Source: Neptunicoccus cionae
GTDB lineage: Bacteria > Pseudomonadota > Alphaproteobacteria > Rhodobacterales > Rhodobacteraceae
Reading direction: 5' to 3'
DNA: 64,000 bases
Assembly (NCBI RefSeq): GCF_014643735.1
Contig: NZ_BMKA01000007.1
Location: 1-64,000, forward strand
Shown: piece by piece, positions 39,164 through 47,810 of the stretch
Numbering within the stretch: the stretch's first letter is position 1
How the letters are laid out: every line of letters begins with the position of its first letter
Position numbers and translations under genes: made by a program
The notes under the pieces: model-generated
The model's database searches: none
What the model saw: only the letters and a program-made list of their open reading frames with translations
What the model was told of the DNA's origin: nothing

Positions 39164-40117
39164 TTAACGTAGGTTAACCGGAGGCATGTCGCTTGCAAGC
39201 CCTGCTTTCACAGCTGTTTCCCGTTGCTTTGTCGTACGCTCTGCTGCGCGCTTAACTTTACGCTCGCGCCACATGGTGAAAACGCCCGATCCGAAGATAA
39301 TGGCCATGCCAAGGATTGACCAGCCGTCAGGAATGTCCCCGAACAGCAGCCAGCCAAGCGCGATTGCCCACAAAAGGATGGAGTAGCGAAACGGCGTCAC
39401 AACCGCCACTTCGCCCACGCGCATGGTCGCAACAGAGCAGTAATAACCCACAAACAGGAAACAGGCCGCGAGCGCGAGAATCCCTAGCTCCGTCGGGTCC
39501 ACGGGCGTCCAACTTTGGCTGACGAATACGCCAACAGCCCCCGCCAGCGTGATGACACAAGCCGCTACAAAAGCGACAAAAAGACTGGAGACCTTCACGC
39601 TCAGCTGGCGGGCGGACAGATCGCGCAGGGTGACAAAGCCCACGGCCAGAAGTCCAAGCAGCGCATAGGCGTTAAAGTCAGATGTGCCGGGACGGATGAT
39701 GATCAAAACTCCCAGAAAGCCGGCAAGAATTGCTAAAATGCGTTTCCCGCCAATCGGTTCGCCAAGAAACACCACAGCGGCGAGCGTGATCGTTAGGGGA
39801 AGAACCTGCAAAATTGCCGTGACATTCGCGAGCGGCATGTGGAAAAGCGCGGTCAAAAAGCACAGCGTTGCCCCGATCTCTGCGAGGGATCGAATCGAGA
39901 TCCAGCGCAGATCTCGCTTTGCTGGCAAGGCCGATAGCGCGCCACGCATAAAAGCAAAGCCGCCGATCAGCAGAACGGCAAATATCCCGCGGATGAAAAT
40001 AGCCTGAAACAGCCCCATGTCGCTGCCGCCGAATTTCAACGCAGCATCATTCAGCGCAAACCCCGCCATAGAGGCCGTCATCAAAGCCGCGCCTTGCATG
40101 TTATCCGAGAGTTTCAT
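39164..40117 (-). CDS. EamA/DMT-family transporter
   Basis: A 317-residue inner-membrane protein with about ten transmembrane segments arranged as two EamA repeats (first at about 10-140, second at about 155-285). The basic tail RERKVKRAAERTTKQRE follows the last segment and lies in the cytoplasm. Members export amino acids, purines or other metabolites. The ATG at 40117 (MKLSDNMQG) is taken as start because the first helix then begins normally; 24 extra upstream codons are not membrane-like. The substrate cannot be inferred. Confidence 0.85.
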   Translation of the reverse strand: MKLSDNMQGAALMTASMAGFALNDAALKFGGSDMGLFQAIFIRGIFAVLLIGGFAFMRGALSALPAKRDLRWISIRSLAEIGATLCFLTALFHMPLANVTAILQVLPLTITLAAVVFLGEPIGGKRILAILAGFLGVLIIIRPGTSDFNAYALLGLLAVGFVTLRDLSARQLSVKVSSLFVAFVAACVITLAGAVGVFVSQSWTPVDPTELGILALAACFLFVGYYCSVATMRVGEVAVVTPFRYSILLWAIALGWLLFGDIPDGWSILGMAIIFGSGVFTMWRERKVKRAAERTTKQRETAVKAGLASDMPPVNLR

Positions 40118-40337
40118 CGCAGGGGCCTGTGGTGGGAAAGGGCTTGGGGTGTATCGGGCCGACCTTACTGGTAAATTACATACTTTCAAGCGGCGAAACG
40201 TGCTAGTCTGGAAGACGCAGGTTTTGTCAGGTCATGCGTGCCAGGTTCAAGCGCAGCTGCCAAAGTTGTCGCCCCTTGACGCACAGGTTTCTGTTTTCGC
40301 GCAGTTCGATTTTAATCAAACCCGACTGGAGGATAAT

Positions 40338-40646
40338 ATGCCCAATTTTCTTTTTGTATTTCATGGCGGAAAGATGCCTGACACCCCCGAAGAAGGCGCA
40401 CGGGAAATGGAGGCCTGGCAAAAATGGTACGGGGACATGGGCGATGCTGTCGTAGACGGTGGTGCGCCTGTCGGCAAAAGCAAAACTGTTAACGCAGTCG
40501 GTGTTGCCGACGACGGGGGCTCTAATCCCGCATCCGGTTATGCCATCGTATCAGCAGACACGATCGACCATGCCGTGGAGCTGGCAAAAGGGTGTCCTAT
40601 CCTGAAAAGTGGCAGCGTTGAGGTCGCCGGGTGCATCGATATGTGA
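40338..40646 (+). CDS. YCII-related (DGPF domain) small protein
   Basis: A 102-residue ferredoxin-like alpha-beta protein. The core runs FLFVFHGGKMP, then EMEAWQKWYGDMGDAVVDGGAPVG, then GYAIVSADTIDHAVELAKGCPIL, which is the YciI/DGPF layout. The likely catalytic His and Asp of YciI-type proteins correspond to H9 and D33, but I could not align them with certainty. It has a strong ribosome site (GGAGG) at 40328-40332. The start at 40338 is clear, and the longer frame upstream is a shadow. It is monocistronic and its function is unknown. Confidence 0.75.
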   Translation: MPNFLFVFHGGKMPDTPEEGAREMEAWQKWYGDMGDAVVDGGAPVGKSKTVNAVGVADDGGSNPASGYAIVSADTIDHAVELAKGCPILKSGSVEVAGCIDM

Positions 40647-40665
40647 CCCGCTTTTACCCCCGTCC

Positions 40666-41655
40666 TTAAGCAACGCCGAGTGAGAGAAGCTGGATCAGAG
40701 TGACAACGCCAACCGGCTTGCCGTTTTCGATAACGAAAGCCGCAGAGATTTTATTGCTTTGCAGAACATGCAGAGCCCGCGCGCAGGATCGCTGCGGCTC
40801 CAGATGGACAGATCCGGGCGTCATAAGGGAAGCCGCCAGTTTCTCCCACATGGCTTCCTTCATTGAGCCTGCGGAATTTGCTTCAAGATAGCGGCGGATG
40901 TCCCCGTCCGTTATCACACCTTTTAAGACGCCGGTATCGTCAAGCACGCCGACGATGCCGAGAGTTTTGCGGGAAATCTCCCCCAGAACCTCTATGATGG
41001 GCGCGTCTTCTCGTACCGTCGGCAGGTTCGCTTCCTTAAACATAATGTCCTGCACCGGCGTCAAAGCCGCACCAAGCTTGCCGCCCGGATGGAAATCACG
41101 GAAGCTCTCTTCCGAGAAGCCTTTCATCTTAAGCACGGTTACAGCCAGCGCATCACCAATTGCCAGTTGCAGTAACGTCGATGTGGTCGGGGCCAGGTTG
41201 TGCGGGCAGGCTTCAGGCGCTTTGGGCAGAACCAGCGCTGCATCAGCAGAACGGGCCAATGTGCTGTTTGCGCTTCCGGTGATGGCGATCACTGGAACAC
41301 CAAAGCGGCGGGTGTAGGCCAGCAAGTCCGAAAGCTCCCGCGTCTCGCCGGACCAGCTCAGCAACATCACCACATCGTCGGACTGGATCATCCCCAAATC
41401 ACCGTGGCTGGCCTCTACCGGGTGGACGAAATAGGCTGGCGTTCCTGTGGAAGAAAAAGTCGCTGCAAGCTTTCGTCCGATCAACCCGCTTTTCCCGACA
41501 CCGGCAACAATAAGGCGGCCTTTCATTGCAAAAAGCAAGTCCAGCGCAGTATCCAAAGCTGCGGATAGTTCGGAAGATTCAAGTTGCTCTTCCAGCGCGC
41601 GTAGCCCCACTAGGTTGGTCTGAATCGCGTCCTTAATTGATACCGATTTGTCCAT
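40666..41655 (-). CDS. kdsD: Arabinose-5-phosphate isomerase (KdsD/KpsF type)
   Basis: A 329-residue sugar isomerase giving D-arabinose 5-phosphate, the first precursor of Kdo. The SIS domain (residues about 40-175) contains GVGKSGLIGRKLAATFSSTGTPAYFVHPVEASHGD and SWSGETRELSDLL. Two CBS domains (about 205-329) follow, including GVITDGDIRRYLE and VVTLIQLLSLGVA. The start at 41655 (MDKSVSI) is preferred; the 57-codon extension is not conserved. It is placed with waaA and a GT29-like enzyme, which fits LPS inner-core synthesis. Confidence 0.93.
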   Translation of the reverse strand: MDKSVSIKDAIQTNLVGLRALEEQLESSELSAALDTALDLLFAMKGRLIVAGVGKSGLIGRKLAATFSSTGTPAYFVHPVEASHGDLGMIQSDDVVMLLSWSGETRELSDLLAYTRRFGVPVIAITGSANSTLARSADAALVLPKAPEACPHNLAPTTSTLLQLAIGDALAVTVLKMKGFSEESFRDFHPGGKLGAALTPVQDIMFKEANLPTVREDAPIIEVLGEISRKTLGIVGVLDDTGVLKGVITDGDIRRYLEANSAGSMKEAMWEKLAASLMTPGSVHLEPQRSCARALHVLQSNKISAAFVIENGKPVGVVTLIQLLSLGVA

Positions 41656-41692
41656 TGGTCCACCTGATCTGTCTTTGGGACTGTGGTTAGTG

Positions 41693-42316
41693 TTAATCAG
41701 TGTGGTGTACAACCCTATGATCCCGCGCGACCAAAGACTGGGTGAACAGTTTTTCCGCCGCAAAGTCGTGGGGCACCTGCGCTGCTGTGCGGCGCCCCGA
41801 CAGCGACAGGCTGGTGAAGAAGTCAAAGCCGAACAGGTGTATCTCTGCCGCCGCTGACCGTGCGACCAAATCTATCAGCATGACGCCCGTGGTTGGAGGG
41901 GCTGCCAGTTCGGTCGCCATACGGTCCCATTCGTTTTTGGGATGAAGATAAAATCCTTTCGCTTTTGCAAACCGTGCCCGCAGGCGTTTGCGTTTCTTTG
42001 CCATCCACAACAGGCGAACGGGGGCCCGCGCGTCAATAATTTCCTGAGACACTGGCATTCCCAATGCCAACCAGGTCGTGCGCGTGCCGTGGCTTTCCAC
42101 CTGCGGCAGAGGAGCCGCATGCATGCGGATGACCACATCATATTGGTCGATCGTCTTACCGAAGGATTGCTTGCTCAGGCTGCGGGCATTCCCGACAATT
42201 GCTACGGTCTTCCCTGCTAAGTCTTCATGCAAAGTGTTAAGACTACATGAATGCTGTGCCAGAAAATCCTCACCAAACAAGATACGTTTTAATGTAAATG
42301 CTATCTGTGAGATCAT
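41693..42316 (-). CDS. GT29-like (sialyltransferase-type) glycosyltransferase
   Basis: A 207-residue protein whose N-terminal half carries the sialylmotif-L-like segment VAIVGNARSLSKQSFGKTIDQYDVVIRMH, the start of GT29 enzymes. A second block, PTTGVMLIDLV, resembles sialylmotif S, and FGFDFF follows. It is shorter than eukaryotic GT29 enzymes because it lacks the stem and membrane anchor. The ATG overlaps the waaA stop by 4 bp, so it is translated with the Kdo transferase. By context it probably adds a sugar (Kdo or a nonulosonate) to the LPS core. Donor and acceptor are inference. Confidence 0.7.
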   Translation of the reverse strand: MISQIAFTLKRILFGEDFLAQHSCSLNTLHEDLAGKTVAIVGNARSLSKQSFGKTIDQYDVVIRMHAAPLPQVESHGTRTTWLALGMPVSQEIIDARAPVRLLWMAKKRKRLRARFAKAKGFYLHPKNEWDRMATELAAPPTTGVMLIDLVARSAAAEIHLFGFDFFTSLSLSGRRTAAQVPHDFAAEKLFTQSLVARDHRVVHHTD

Positions 42317-43548
42317 GAAAGCCCGACCTTCCGCGCAATATCGTTGAAAAGCACCGTCGGATCAGCGGCCGAAGGGTAAACTTTTTGGGCCCTTGCAGCC
42401 AATTCGTCGGCAAGGGAGAAAGCGGTGCTCAGTGCGTCCGCAAGTTCGCCTGACTTAGATAGTATGCAAGCGTCCGCTTGCGTCAGTGTTTCGTATTCTT
42501 GCTTAAAATTTGAATGGAATGGGCCGCTTACAATAGCACTGGCGGCTCGAAGCGGCTCGTAGGGCGTGTGTCCCCCGATGTCAGGCACAAGGGAGCCACC
42601 GACGAGCGTCACCTGCGCAAGCGGGTAGATGCGCTGCAAGCTACCCAGGGAATCTACTACAGTGACTTGTTCCGGCTCGCTTTTTTCACCGTAGATCCCC
42701 ACTTCCAGTTTCCTGTCTTGCGCGAATTTCATCACTTCGGGTACGCGATTTGGATGTCTTGGCACCAGTATTAATCTTAAATTAGGATTTTGCTCGGATA
42801 ATGATTGGAACGCGTCCAAAATCAACGGCTCCTCACCCTCATGGGTTGATGCGGCTAATAAGGTATTACAACGATCATACCGCGCCTGCATGCGGACATC
42901 CGGAGGAGGAAGTGAAACCAATGACTTGAAATTCGGAATGGTCCGGACGCAGTCTTGCGGTATGCCGAGTGTTGAAAAGTGATCCGCTGAACACGCGTCC
43001 TGCGCATAGATCTGGTTGAAATGTACCAGACCCAGTGCGCTTGCGCCGAGTTTAGACAACTTCTTGGCAGAGCGATCCGACAGGCGAGCATTCAACATAA
43101 TGGAAGGAACCTGTTTTTTAGCCAGCGATATGAACCGGTTCGGCCAGATTTCGCCTTCGATGTTAACAAAACCTGCAGGGGACCAGTAAGCGAGAAATCG
43201 GTTGACCACAAACGGGATGTCCAGCGGAGCGGTTTGTAAAATCATCGGAAGATCGGCCCAACCCCGTGCCGCTTTCAATGCCGCAGGATTATTCGTGGTT
43301 ATCAGCAATAAATGATCAGGGAAATTACGCGCGAGGTAGAGCAAAAACGGCTTGATCGAAGTCAGTTCCCCCAGTGACGCCGCGTGCAGCCAGATCACCG
43401 GCTTTTCAGGGGGACGATCCGTTGCAATACCAAGGCGGTTTTTTGCAGTATCCAAGCTGCTCTGCCGGAGCACGACTTGAAGTGTCACCCAGATCAGCAA
43501 CGGAATAGTTGCCAGAAAGGTTAGGAGTTTGATCACAACGTGCGGCAC
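42313..43548 (-). CDS. waaA: 3-deoxy-D-manno-octulosonic acid transferase (Kdo transferase)
   Basis: A 411-residue GT30 enzyme adding Kdo from CMP-Kdo to lipid IVA at the inner membrane. A hydrophobic N-terminal anchor (LLTFLATIPLLIWVTLQVVL) is followed by VIWLHAASLGEL (catalytic Glu of the family), GFVNIEGEIWPNRF, the C-terminal CMP-binding ASTHEGEEPLIL, PRHPNR and GGSLVPDIGGHTPYEPL. The start is uncertain: I take GTG at 43548 with GGAAG before it; a GTG four codons later is possible, and an ATG-led longer frame would overlap the acyltransferase by 53 bp. It lies between the acyltransferase and the GT29-like gene. Confidence 0.92.
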   Translation of the reverse strand: MPHVVIKLLTFLATIPLLIWVTLQVVLRQSSLDTAKNRLGIATDRPPEKPVIWLHAASLGELTSIKPFLLYLARNFPDHLLLITTNNPAALKAARGWADLPMILQTAPLDIPFVVNRFLAYWSPAGFVNIEGEIWPNRFISLAKKQVPSIMLNARLSDRSAKKLSKLGASALGLVHFNQIYAQDACSADHFSTLGIPQDCVRTIPNFKSLVSLPPPDVRMQARYDRCNTLLAASTHEGEEPLILDAFQSLSEQNPNLRLILVPRHPNRVPEVMKFAQDRKLEVGIYGEKSEPEQVTVVDSLGSLQRIYPLAQVTLVGGSLVPDIGGHTPYEPLRAASAIVSGPFHSNFKQEYETLTQADACILSKSGELADALSTAFSLADELAARAQKVYPSAADPTVLFNDIARKVGLS

Positions 43549-43600
43549 CGGTTTCTTCCAAGGCAGTTTTGGCCAGATAATACGGGCAATTGTGGAGGTG

Positions 43601-44476
43601 TTACAGGTTTTTCCAGCGGCGATGCAACCAGTACCACTGACCGGGGTTGGCATGTATCCGCGCAGCGATCCGCTCGTTAAATTCTGTCATCATAGTTGTC
43701 GCATCTGTATGGGCGATCGGTTCTTCGAATGTAATATGAATGGTCCGGCCATCAGAATCGCGCAACCCGAAGGCGGGAACCAGAGGCAGATTGTACTTGA
43801 GTGCCAATTCAGCCGGGGAAGTAGTCGTGGAGGTGATATGCCCGAGAAACGGGATTTTCTCGGCCCACTGCACGTATTGGTCTGCCAGAATTGCAAAGAA
43901 ACCGCCCTTGCGGATATGGCGCACCATCTGGAGCGTGCCGGAGTTGCTGCGTGGCACAATTGGCGCGCCGCCATCGCGAATACCCCTAAGAAAGTGGGGT
44001 TCATACCAAGGGTTGGAATTGGGCCTGTAAACCGCTCCAGTTTCAAGCCCCTCTGCCTTTAGGTAGTGACGAATTGCCTCCCACTGACCGAAATGGCCCG
44101 AGACGATCAGCGCGCCTTTACCTTCTGCGCGGGCCTTATGCAACGCAGCCAACCCCGGGCCTGTTGCGACAAAACGGTCGGTTTTGGTGGCAAATTCGGA
44201 GTTGAACAAAATCTCGGTCAGGGTCCGCCCCATGTTTCGCCCAACAGCCGTTGCGATACGATTTCTGTCCGCCCGTGTCATTTCAGGATAAACGCGGCAT
44301 AACCCTTCTTCGATCCGCTTGCGGAAGGGGGGAAGCCAGCGCACCGCAAAGCTGACGACGGCACCAGACAGAGTCCCGCGCGCATCAAAGGGCAGTAGTT
44401 TTGAGACTGCCAGCAACATCGCAACGGGTAGGTATTGCAGGAAGTATAACAGGGATTTCGGTTTTTCTGACGCCAT
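43601..44476 (-). CDS. Lipid A biosynthesis acyltransferase (LpxL/HtrB family)
   Basis: A 291-residue inner-membrane lysophospholipid/lipid A acyltransferase adding a late acyl chain to lipid A. An N-terminal hydrophobic segment (LLYFLQYLPVAMLLAVSKLLP) anchors it, and the catalytic HX4E is SGHFGQWEA near residue 130. NRPNSNPW-like (YRPNSNPWYEP) and ILADQY follow, then FFGxxT-like PFLGHITSTTTSPAELAL. It heads the minus-strand envelope group with waaA. Whether it is LpxL or LpxM cannot be decided by eye. Confidence 0.88.
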   Translation of the reverse strand: MASEKPKSLLYFLQYLPVAMLLAVSKLLPFDARGTLSGAVVSFAVRWLPPFRKRIEEGLCRVYPEMTRADRNRIATAVGRNMGRTLTEILFNSEFATKTDRFVATGPGLAALHKARAEGKGALIVSGHFGQWEAIRHYLKAEGLETGAVYRPNSNPWYEPHFLRGIRDGGAPIVPRSNSGTLQMVRHIRKGGFFAILADQYVQWAEKIPFLGHITSTTTSPAELALKYNLPLVPAFGLRDSDGRTIHITFEEPIAHTDATTMMTEFNERIAARIHANPGQWYWLHRRWKNL

Positions 44477-44600
44477 GATACCGCGCCTTCTAATAGATGA
44501 AGTTGCCCTTGGGAATGGGGATTCCTTCGGTTGGTTGCGGGTTGTTAAGCGTTTATCAACCTGTCAAAACTATAAGTGAACGAGCAGACGAAAAACAAAC

Positions 44601-46667
44601 ATGTTAGACCGACAGGCGAAAGCCCAGGATTTACTGGCAGAAATATTCGGGTTCACCGCATTCCGCGATGGCCAGAAGGAAGTGGTGGACGCGGTCCTTG
44701 CCGGTGAAAATGTATTGGCGATTATGCCGACAGGTGGCGGGAAATCCTTGTGCTTTCAACTGCCAGCGCTCTGTTTGGATGGGGTGACTGTTGTGATCTC
44801 GCCCTTGATTGCGTTGATGCGTGATCAGGTTCGCGCGCTGAATGCCGTGGGTGTCGGGGCTGGATCGCTGACCTCTGGGAATAGCGAGGAGGAAACGGAA
44901 GAGGTATTTCAAGCGCTGGAGGATGGCGCGCTCAAACTGCTCTATATTGCGCCGGAACGGTTGGCCAATCCGGGCACGGTGATGCTGCTGCGCAAGATAA
45001 ATACGCGATTGATCGCTGTTGATGAGGCCCACTGTGTAAGTCAGTGGGGGCATGATTTCCGCCCTGATTATTTGCGGATCGGGGCGCTGCGTAAAGAGTT
45101 GAACGTTCCTCTGGCGGCTTTTACTGCGACTGCTGATGCTCAGTCGCGGGATGAAATTGTGACCCGCCTTTTTGATGGCGCGTTACCTTCGACCTTTCTG
45201 CGGGGGTTCGACCGACCGAATATAAACCTTGCGTTTCAACCCAAAAACAGCCCGCGCCGGCAGTTGCTTGAGTTTATAGCTGCGCGGAAGGGGCAATCCG
45301 GGATCGTGTATTGTTCGTCGCGGAACAAGTGTGAAACCCTCGCGACTGCCTTAAGGGCGGAAGGTCACTCAGCGCTGCATTATCACGCAGGAATGGAGCG
45401 GGATGACAGGCGGCTGGCGGAAACCCGTTTCCAGCGGGAGGACGGGTTGATCGTCGTCGCAACGGTGGCCTTTGGTATGGGGATCGACAAACCTGATATC
45501 CGCTGGGTGGCCCACGCGGATTTACCCAAGTCGATGGAGTCCTATTATCAGGAGATCGGTCGCGCAGGACGGGATGGGGCGCCTGCGGATACTTTGACGC
45601 TCTATGGTGCGGATGATGTCCGTTTGCGCCGCGCCCAGATTGATGAGGGGCTTGCCCCGCCTGAGCGTAAAGAGGCAGATCACGGGCGTTTGAACGCGCT
45701 GCTTGGGCTGGCTGAGGCGCGGCGTTGCCGGCGCCGTGTGTTGCTGCGCTATTTCGGGGACGAAATCGACGGATGCGGAAACTGTGATCTCTGCGCCAGT
45801 CCGCCAGAGGTTTTCGACGGGACTGATGCTGTGCGCAAAGCCTTGTCCGCTGTGCTGCGCACCGGAGAAACTTTTGGTGCGGGACATTTGATCGACATTC
45901 TGCGCGGGGTCACAACAGACAAAATCCGCCAGCGTGGGCACGAATCTTTGCCGACATTCGGGGTTGGTGCAGAATACGATAAAGGGCAGTGGCAGGCGAT
46001 TTTCCGGCAAATGATGGGGTATGACCTGATCCGCCCGGATATGGAACGGCACGGAGCTTTTCGCATGACACAACGGGCTCGGCCGATCCTGAAGGGCGAG
46101 GAAAGCATAGAGCTGCGCCGAGACACGATCCAGCGGCAGAACCGCAAAACCAGCAAAGCGCGGGCGATGGTTTCTGAAGAGGATGAGCCACTGCTTTCCG
46201 CGTTGAAGGCGAAAAGGCGCGCTTTGGCAGAAGCCATTCAGGCACCAGCTTATGTTGTTTTTCCCGATGCCACCCTGATCAGCATGGTCGAGGCGCGGCC
46301 CGGTTCTCTGGATGAATTCTCACGGATTGCAGGTGTCGGTGCGGTGAAACTGGAACGCTACGGCGCGGCTTTTCTTGAGGTGATCAACGGAGAGTCCGAA
46401 CAGGTCCATCCCGCCAGACGCAAACTGGCAGGCCGCGAGGCAGGCGATCTGTTCGACCGCTTGCAAGAGGCGCAGTTGCGGCTGGCGCGGGGCGAGAGCG
46501 GCATGGATACTTATCTCAATTGCAGCAATTCGACCTTGTCGAAAATTGCAAAATCCCGTCCCGCGGATCTTGACGCGCTGTCACGGATCTCGGGTGTTGG
46601 TGAGGTTAAGGCCGAGCGGTTTGGCGCGGCGTTTCTGGATGAAATTCATTCCGACAAAGCCGCTTAA
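44601..46667 (+). CDS. recQ: ATP-dependent DNA helicase RecQ
   Basis: A 688-residue SF2 helicase. Walker A MPTGGGKSLCFQLPA near residue 42, DEAH box VDEAHCVSQWGHDFRPDY near 140, motif VI QEIGRAGRDGAPAD near 320, and an RQC domain with zinc-binding cysteines (RRCRRR...CGNCDLC). Two HRDC-like domains follow in tandem (about 530-600 and 620-685), each with a helix-hairpin ending (SRIAGVGAVKLERYGAAFL and SRISGVGEVKAERFGAAFL). E. coli RecQ has one HRDC. It is divergent from the acyltransferase gene across 124 bp. Confidence 0.96.
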   Translation: MLDRQAKAQDLLAEIFGFTAFRDGQKEVVDAVLAGENVLAIMPTGGGKSLCFQLPALCLDGVTVVISPLIALMRDQVRALNAVGVGAGSLTSGNSEEETEEVFQALEDGALKLLYIAPERLANPGTVMLLRKINTRLIAVDEAHCVSQWGHDFRPDYLRIGALRKELNVPLAAFTATADAQSRDEIVTRLFDGALPSTFLRGFDRPNINLAFQPKNSPRRQLLEFIAARKGQSGIVYCSSRNKCETLATALRAEGHSALHYHAGMERDDRRLAETRFQREDGLIVVATVAFGMGIDKPDIRWVAHADLPKSMESYYQEIGRAGRDGAPADTLTLYGADDVRLRRAQIDEGLAPPERKEADHGRLNALLGLAEARRCRRRVLLRYFGDEIDGCGNCDLCASPPEVFDGTDAVRKALSAVLRTGETFGAGHLIDILRGVTTDKIRQRGHESLPTFGVGAEYDKGQWQAIFRQMMGYDLIRPDMERHGAFRMTQRARPILKGEESIELRRDTIQRQNRKTSKARAMVSEEDEPLLSALKAKRRALAEAIQAPAYVVFPDATLISMVEARPGSLDEFSRIAGVGAVKLERYGAAFLEVINGESEQVHPARRKLAGREAGDLFDRLQEAQLRLARGESGMDTYLNCSNSTLSKIAKSRPADLDALSRISGVGEVKAERFGAAFLDEIHSDKAA

Positions 46668-46797
46668 TCAGGCAAAGTGATTTAATTTGCACGATCGTGA
46701 ACGGCTTAGCCGTAGATGACGGCCCGTTGGCTATTCGGGGTTGGTCTTCCGGCTGATCTTCATGTAATAGCGGCCCATAAAAATTTGGAGACCCGAT

Positions 46798-47562
46798 ATG
46801 TTGGCCGTGCTTTCGCCTGCAAAAAAGCTCAACTTTGACCGGCCTGCGAAGCCGATGCCGGAAACCTATCCGGCGTTTCAGGAGGACGCAAACCGGCTGG
46901 CAACGATTGCGCAAAAGCTGAGCGTGGGCGATTTGCGCAGCCTGATGCACATCAGTGAAGACCTTGCCAAGCTGAACAAAGCGCGGTTCGACGGGTTCTC
47001 TGCGCAATCCTCGGTGGATAACGCGAAACAGGCGATGTTTGCCTTTGCGGGCGATACCTATACCGGTCTCGAAGCGACGGGTTTTGATGAATCTGATTGC
47101 AGTTATGCCCAAGATCATTTGCGGATCCTAAGCGGCCTTTACGGTCTGCTGCGCCCGATGGATATGATCCAGCCTTATCGGCTGGAAATGGGCAGCAAGT
47201 TAAAAAATGACGAGGGTGCAACGCTTTATGCTTATTGGGGCGAAAAACTTTGCGGTGCGCTCGACGCGGCTTCTAGTGGTGCGCCTGTGGTCAATCTCGC
47301 CAGTAACGAATATTTCAAGGCGGCCAGAGAAAAGAAAATGGTTTCGCCCGTTATCACCCCGTCTTTCAAAGAAGACCGCAACGGTGAATTGAAAATGATC
47401 GGGTTCTTTGCCAAGCGCGCGCGCGGGGCGATGGCCCGTTATATCATTAAAAACCGCGTGCAAACGGTAGAAGGCCTGAAGGATTTTGATCTGGACGGAT
47501 ATAAGTTCCAACCGGGTTTATCCGATGAAAAGACCCTGACGTTTACCCGCAGTGCTGGCTGA
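46798..47562 (+). CDS. yaaA: Peroxide stress protein YaaA
   Basis: A 254-residue YaaA/DUF328 protein, which in E. coli limits free iron and DNA damage during peroxide stress and binds DNA. The family start MLAVLSPAKKLNFDRP and the blocks GDTYTGLEA, LSGLYGLLRPMDMIQPYRLEMG, NLASNEYFKA and KRARGAMARYIIKN are all present. The length is standard. It is preceded by a separate 130-bp promoter region after recQ, and GGAGACC lies just before the ATG. There is no OxyR gene nearby. Confidence 0.95.
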   Translation: MLAVLSPAKKLNFDRPAKPMPETYPAFQEDANRLATIAQKLSVGDLRSLMHISEDLAKLNKARFDGFSAQSSVDNAKQAMFAFAGDTYTGLEATGFDESDCSYAQDHLRILSGLYGLLRPMDMIQPYRLEMGSKLKNDEGATLYAYWGEKLCGALDAASSGAPVVNLASNEYFKAAREKKMVSPVITPSFKEDRNGELKMIGFFAKRARGAMARYIIKNRVQTVEGLKDFDLDGYKFQPGLSDEKTLTFTRSAG

Positions 47563-47810
47563 TGCGGGACGCCTTCAGGCTGCGACGCTCTGAAATGGCA
47601 GGATAGAAGTAGATTTGTCGGGTTTCTGTGTCGGCTCGGAATGCTAATGATTCTACCATAACGGGCGCCGGTGGCTGGAGGGTTCGTTCGCAGTGCCGTA
47701 CCTGCCAGCAGAAGCGCCTTGTTCATTTTTTCGCAACAGACGCGACCTACCGGCGTCCCTTCTACTTGTGGTAGTTGACTTTGAAGCTGAAAGGCAGGAC
47801 AGAGTAGCCC

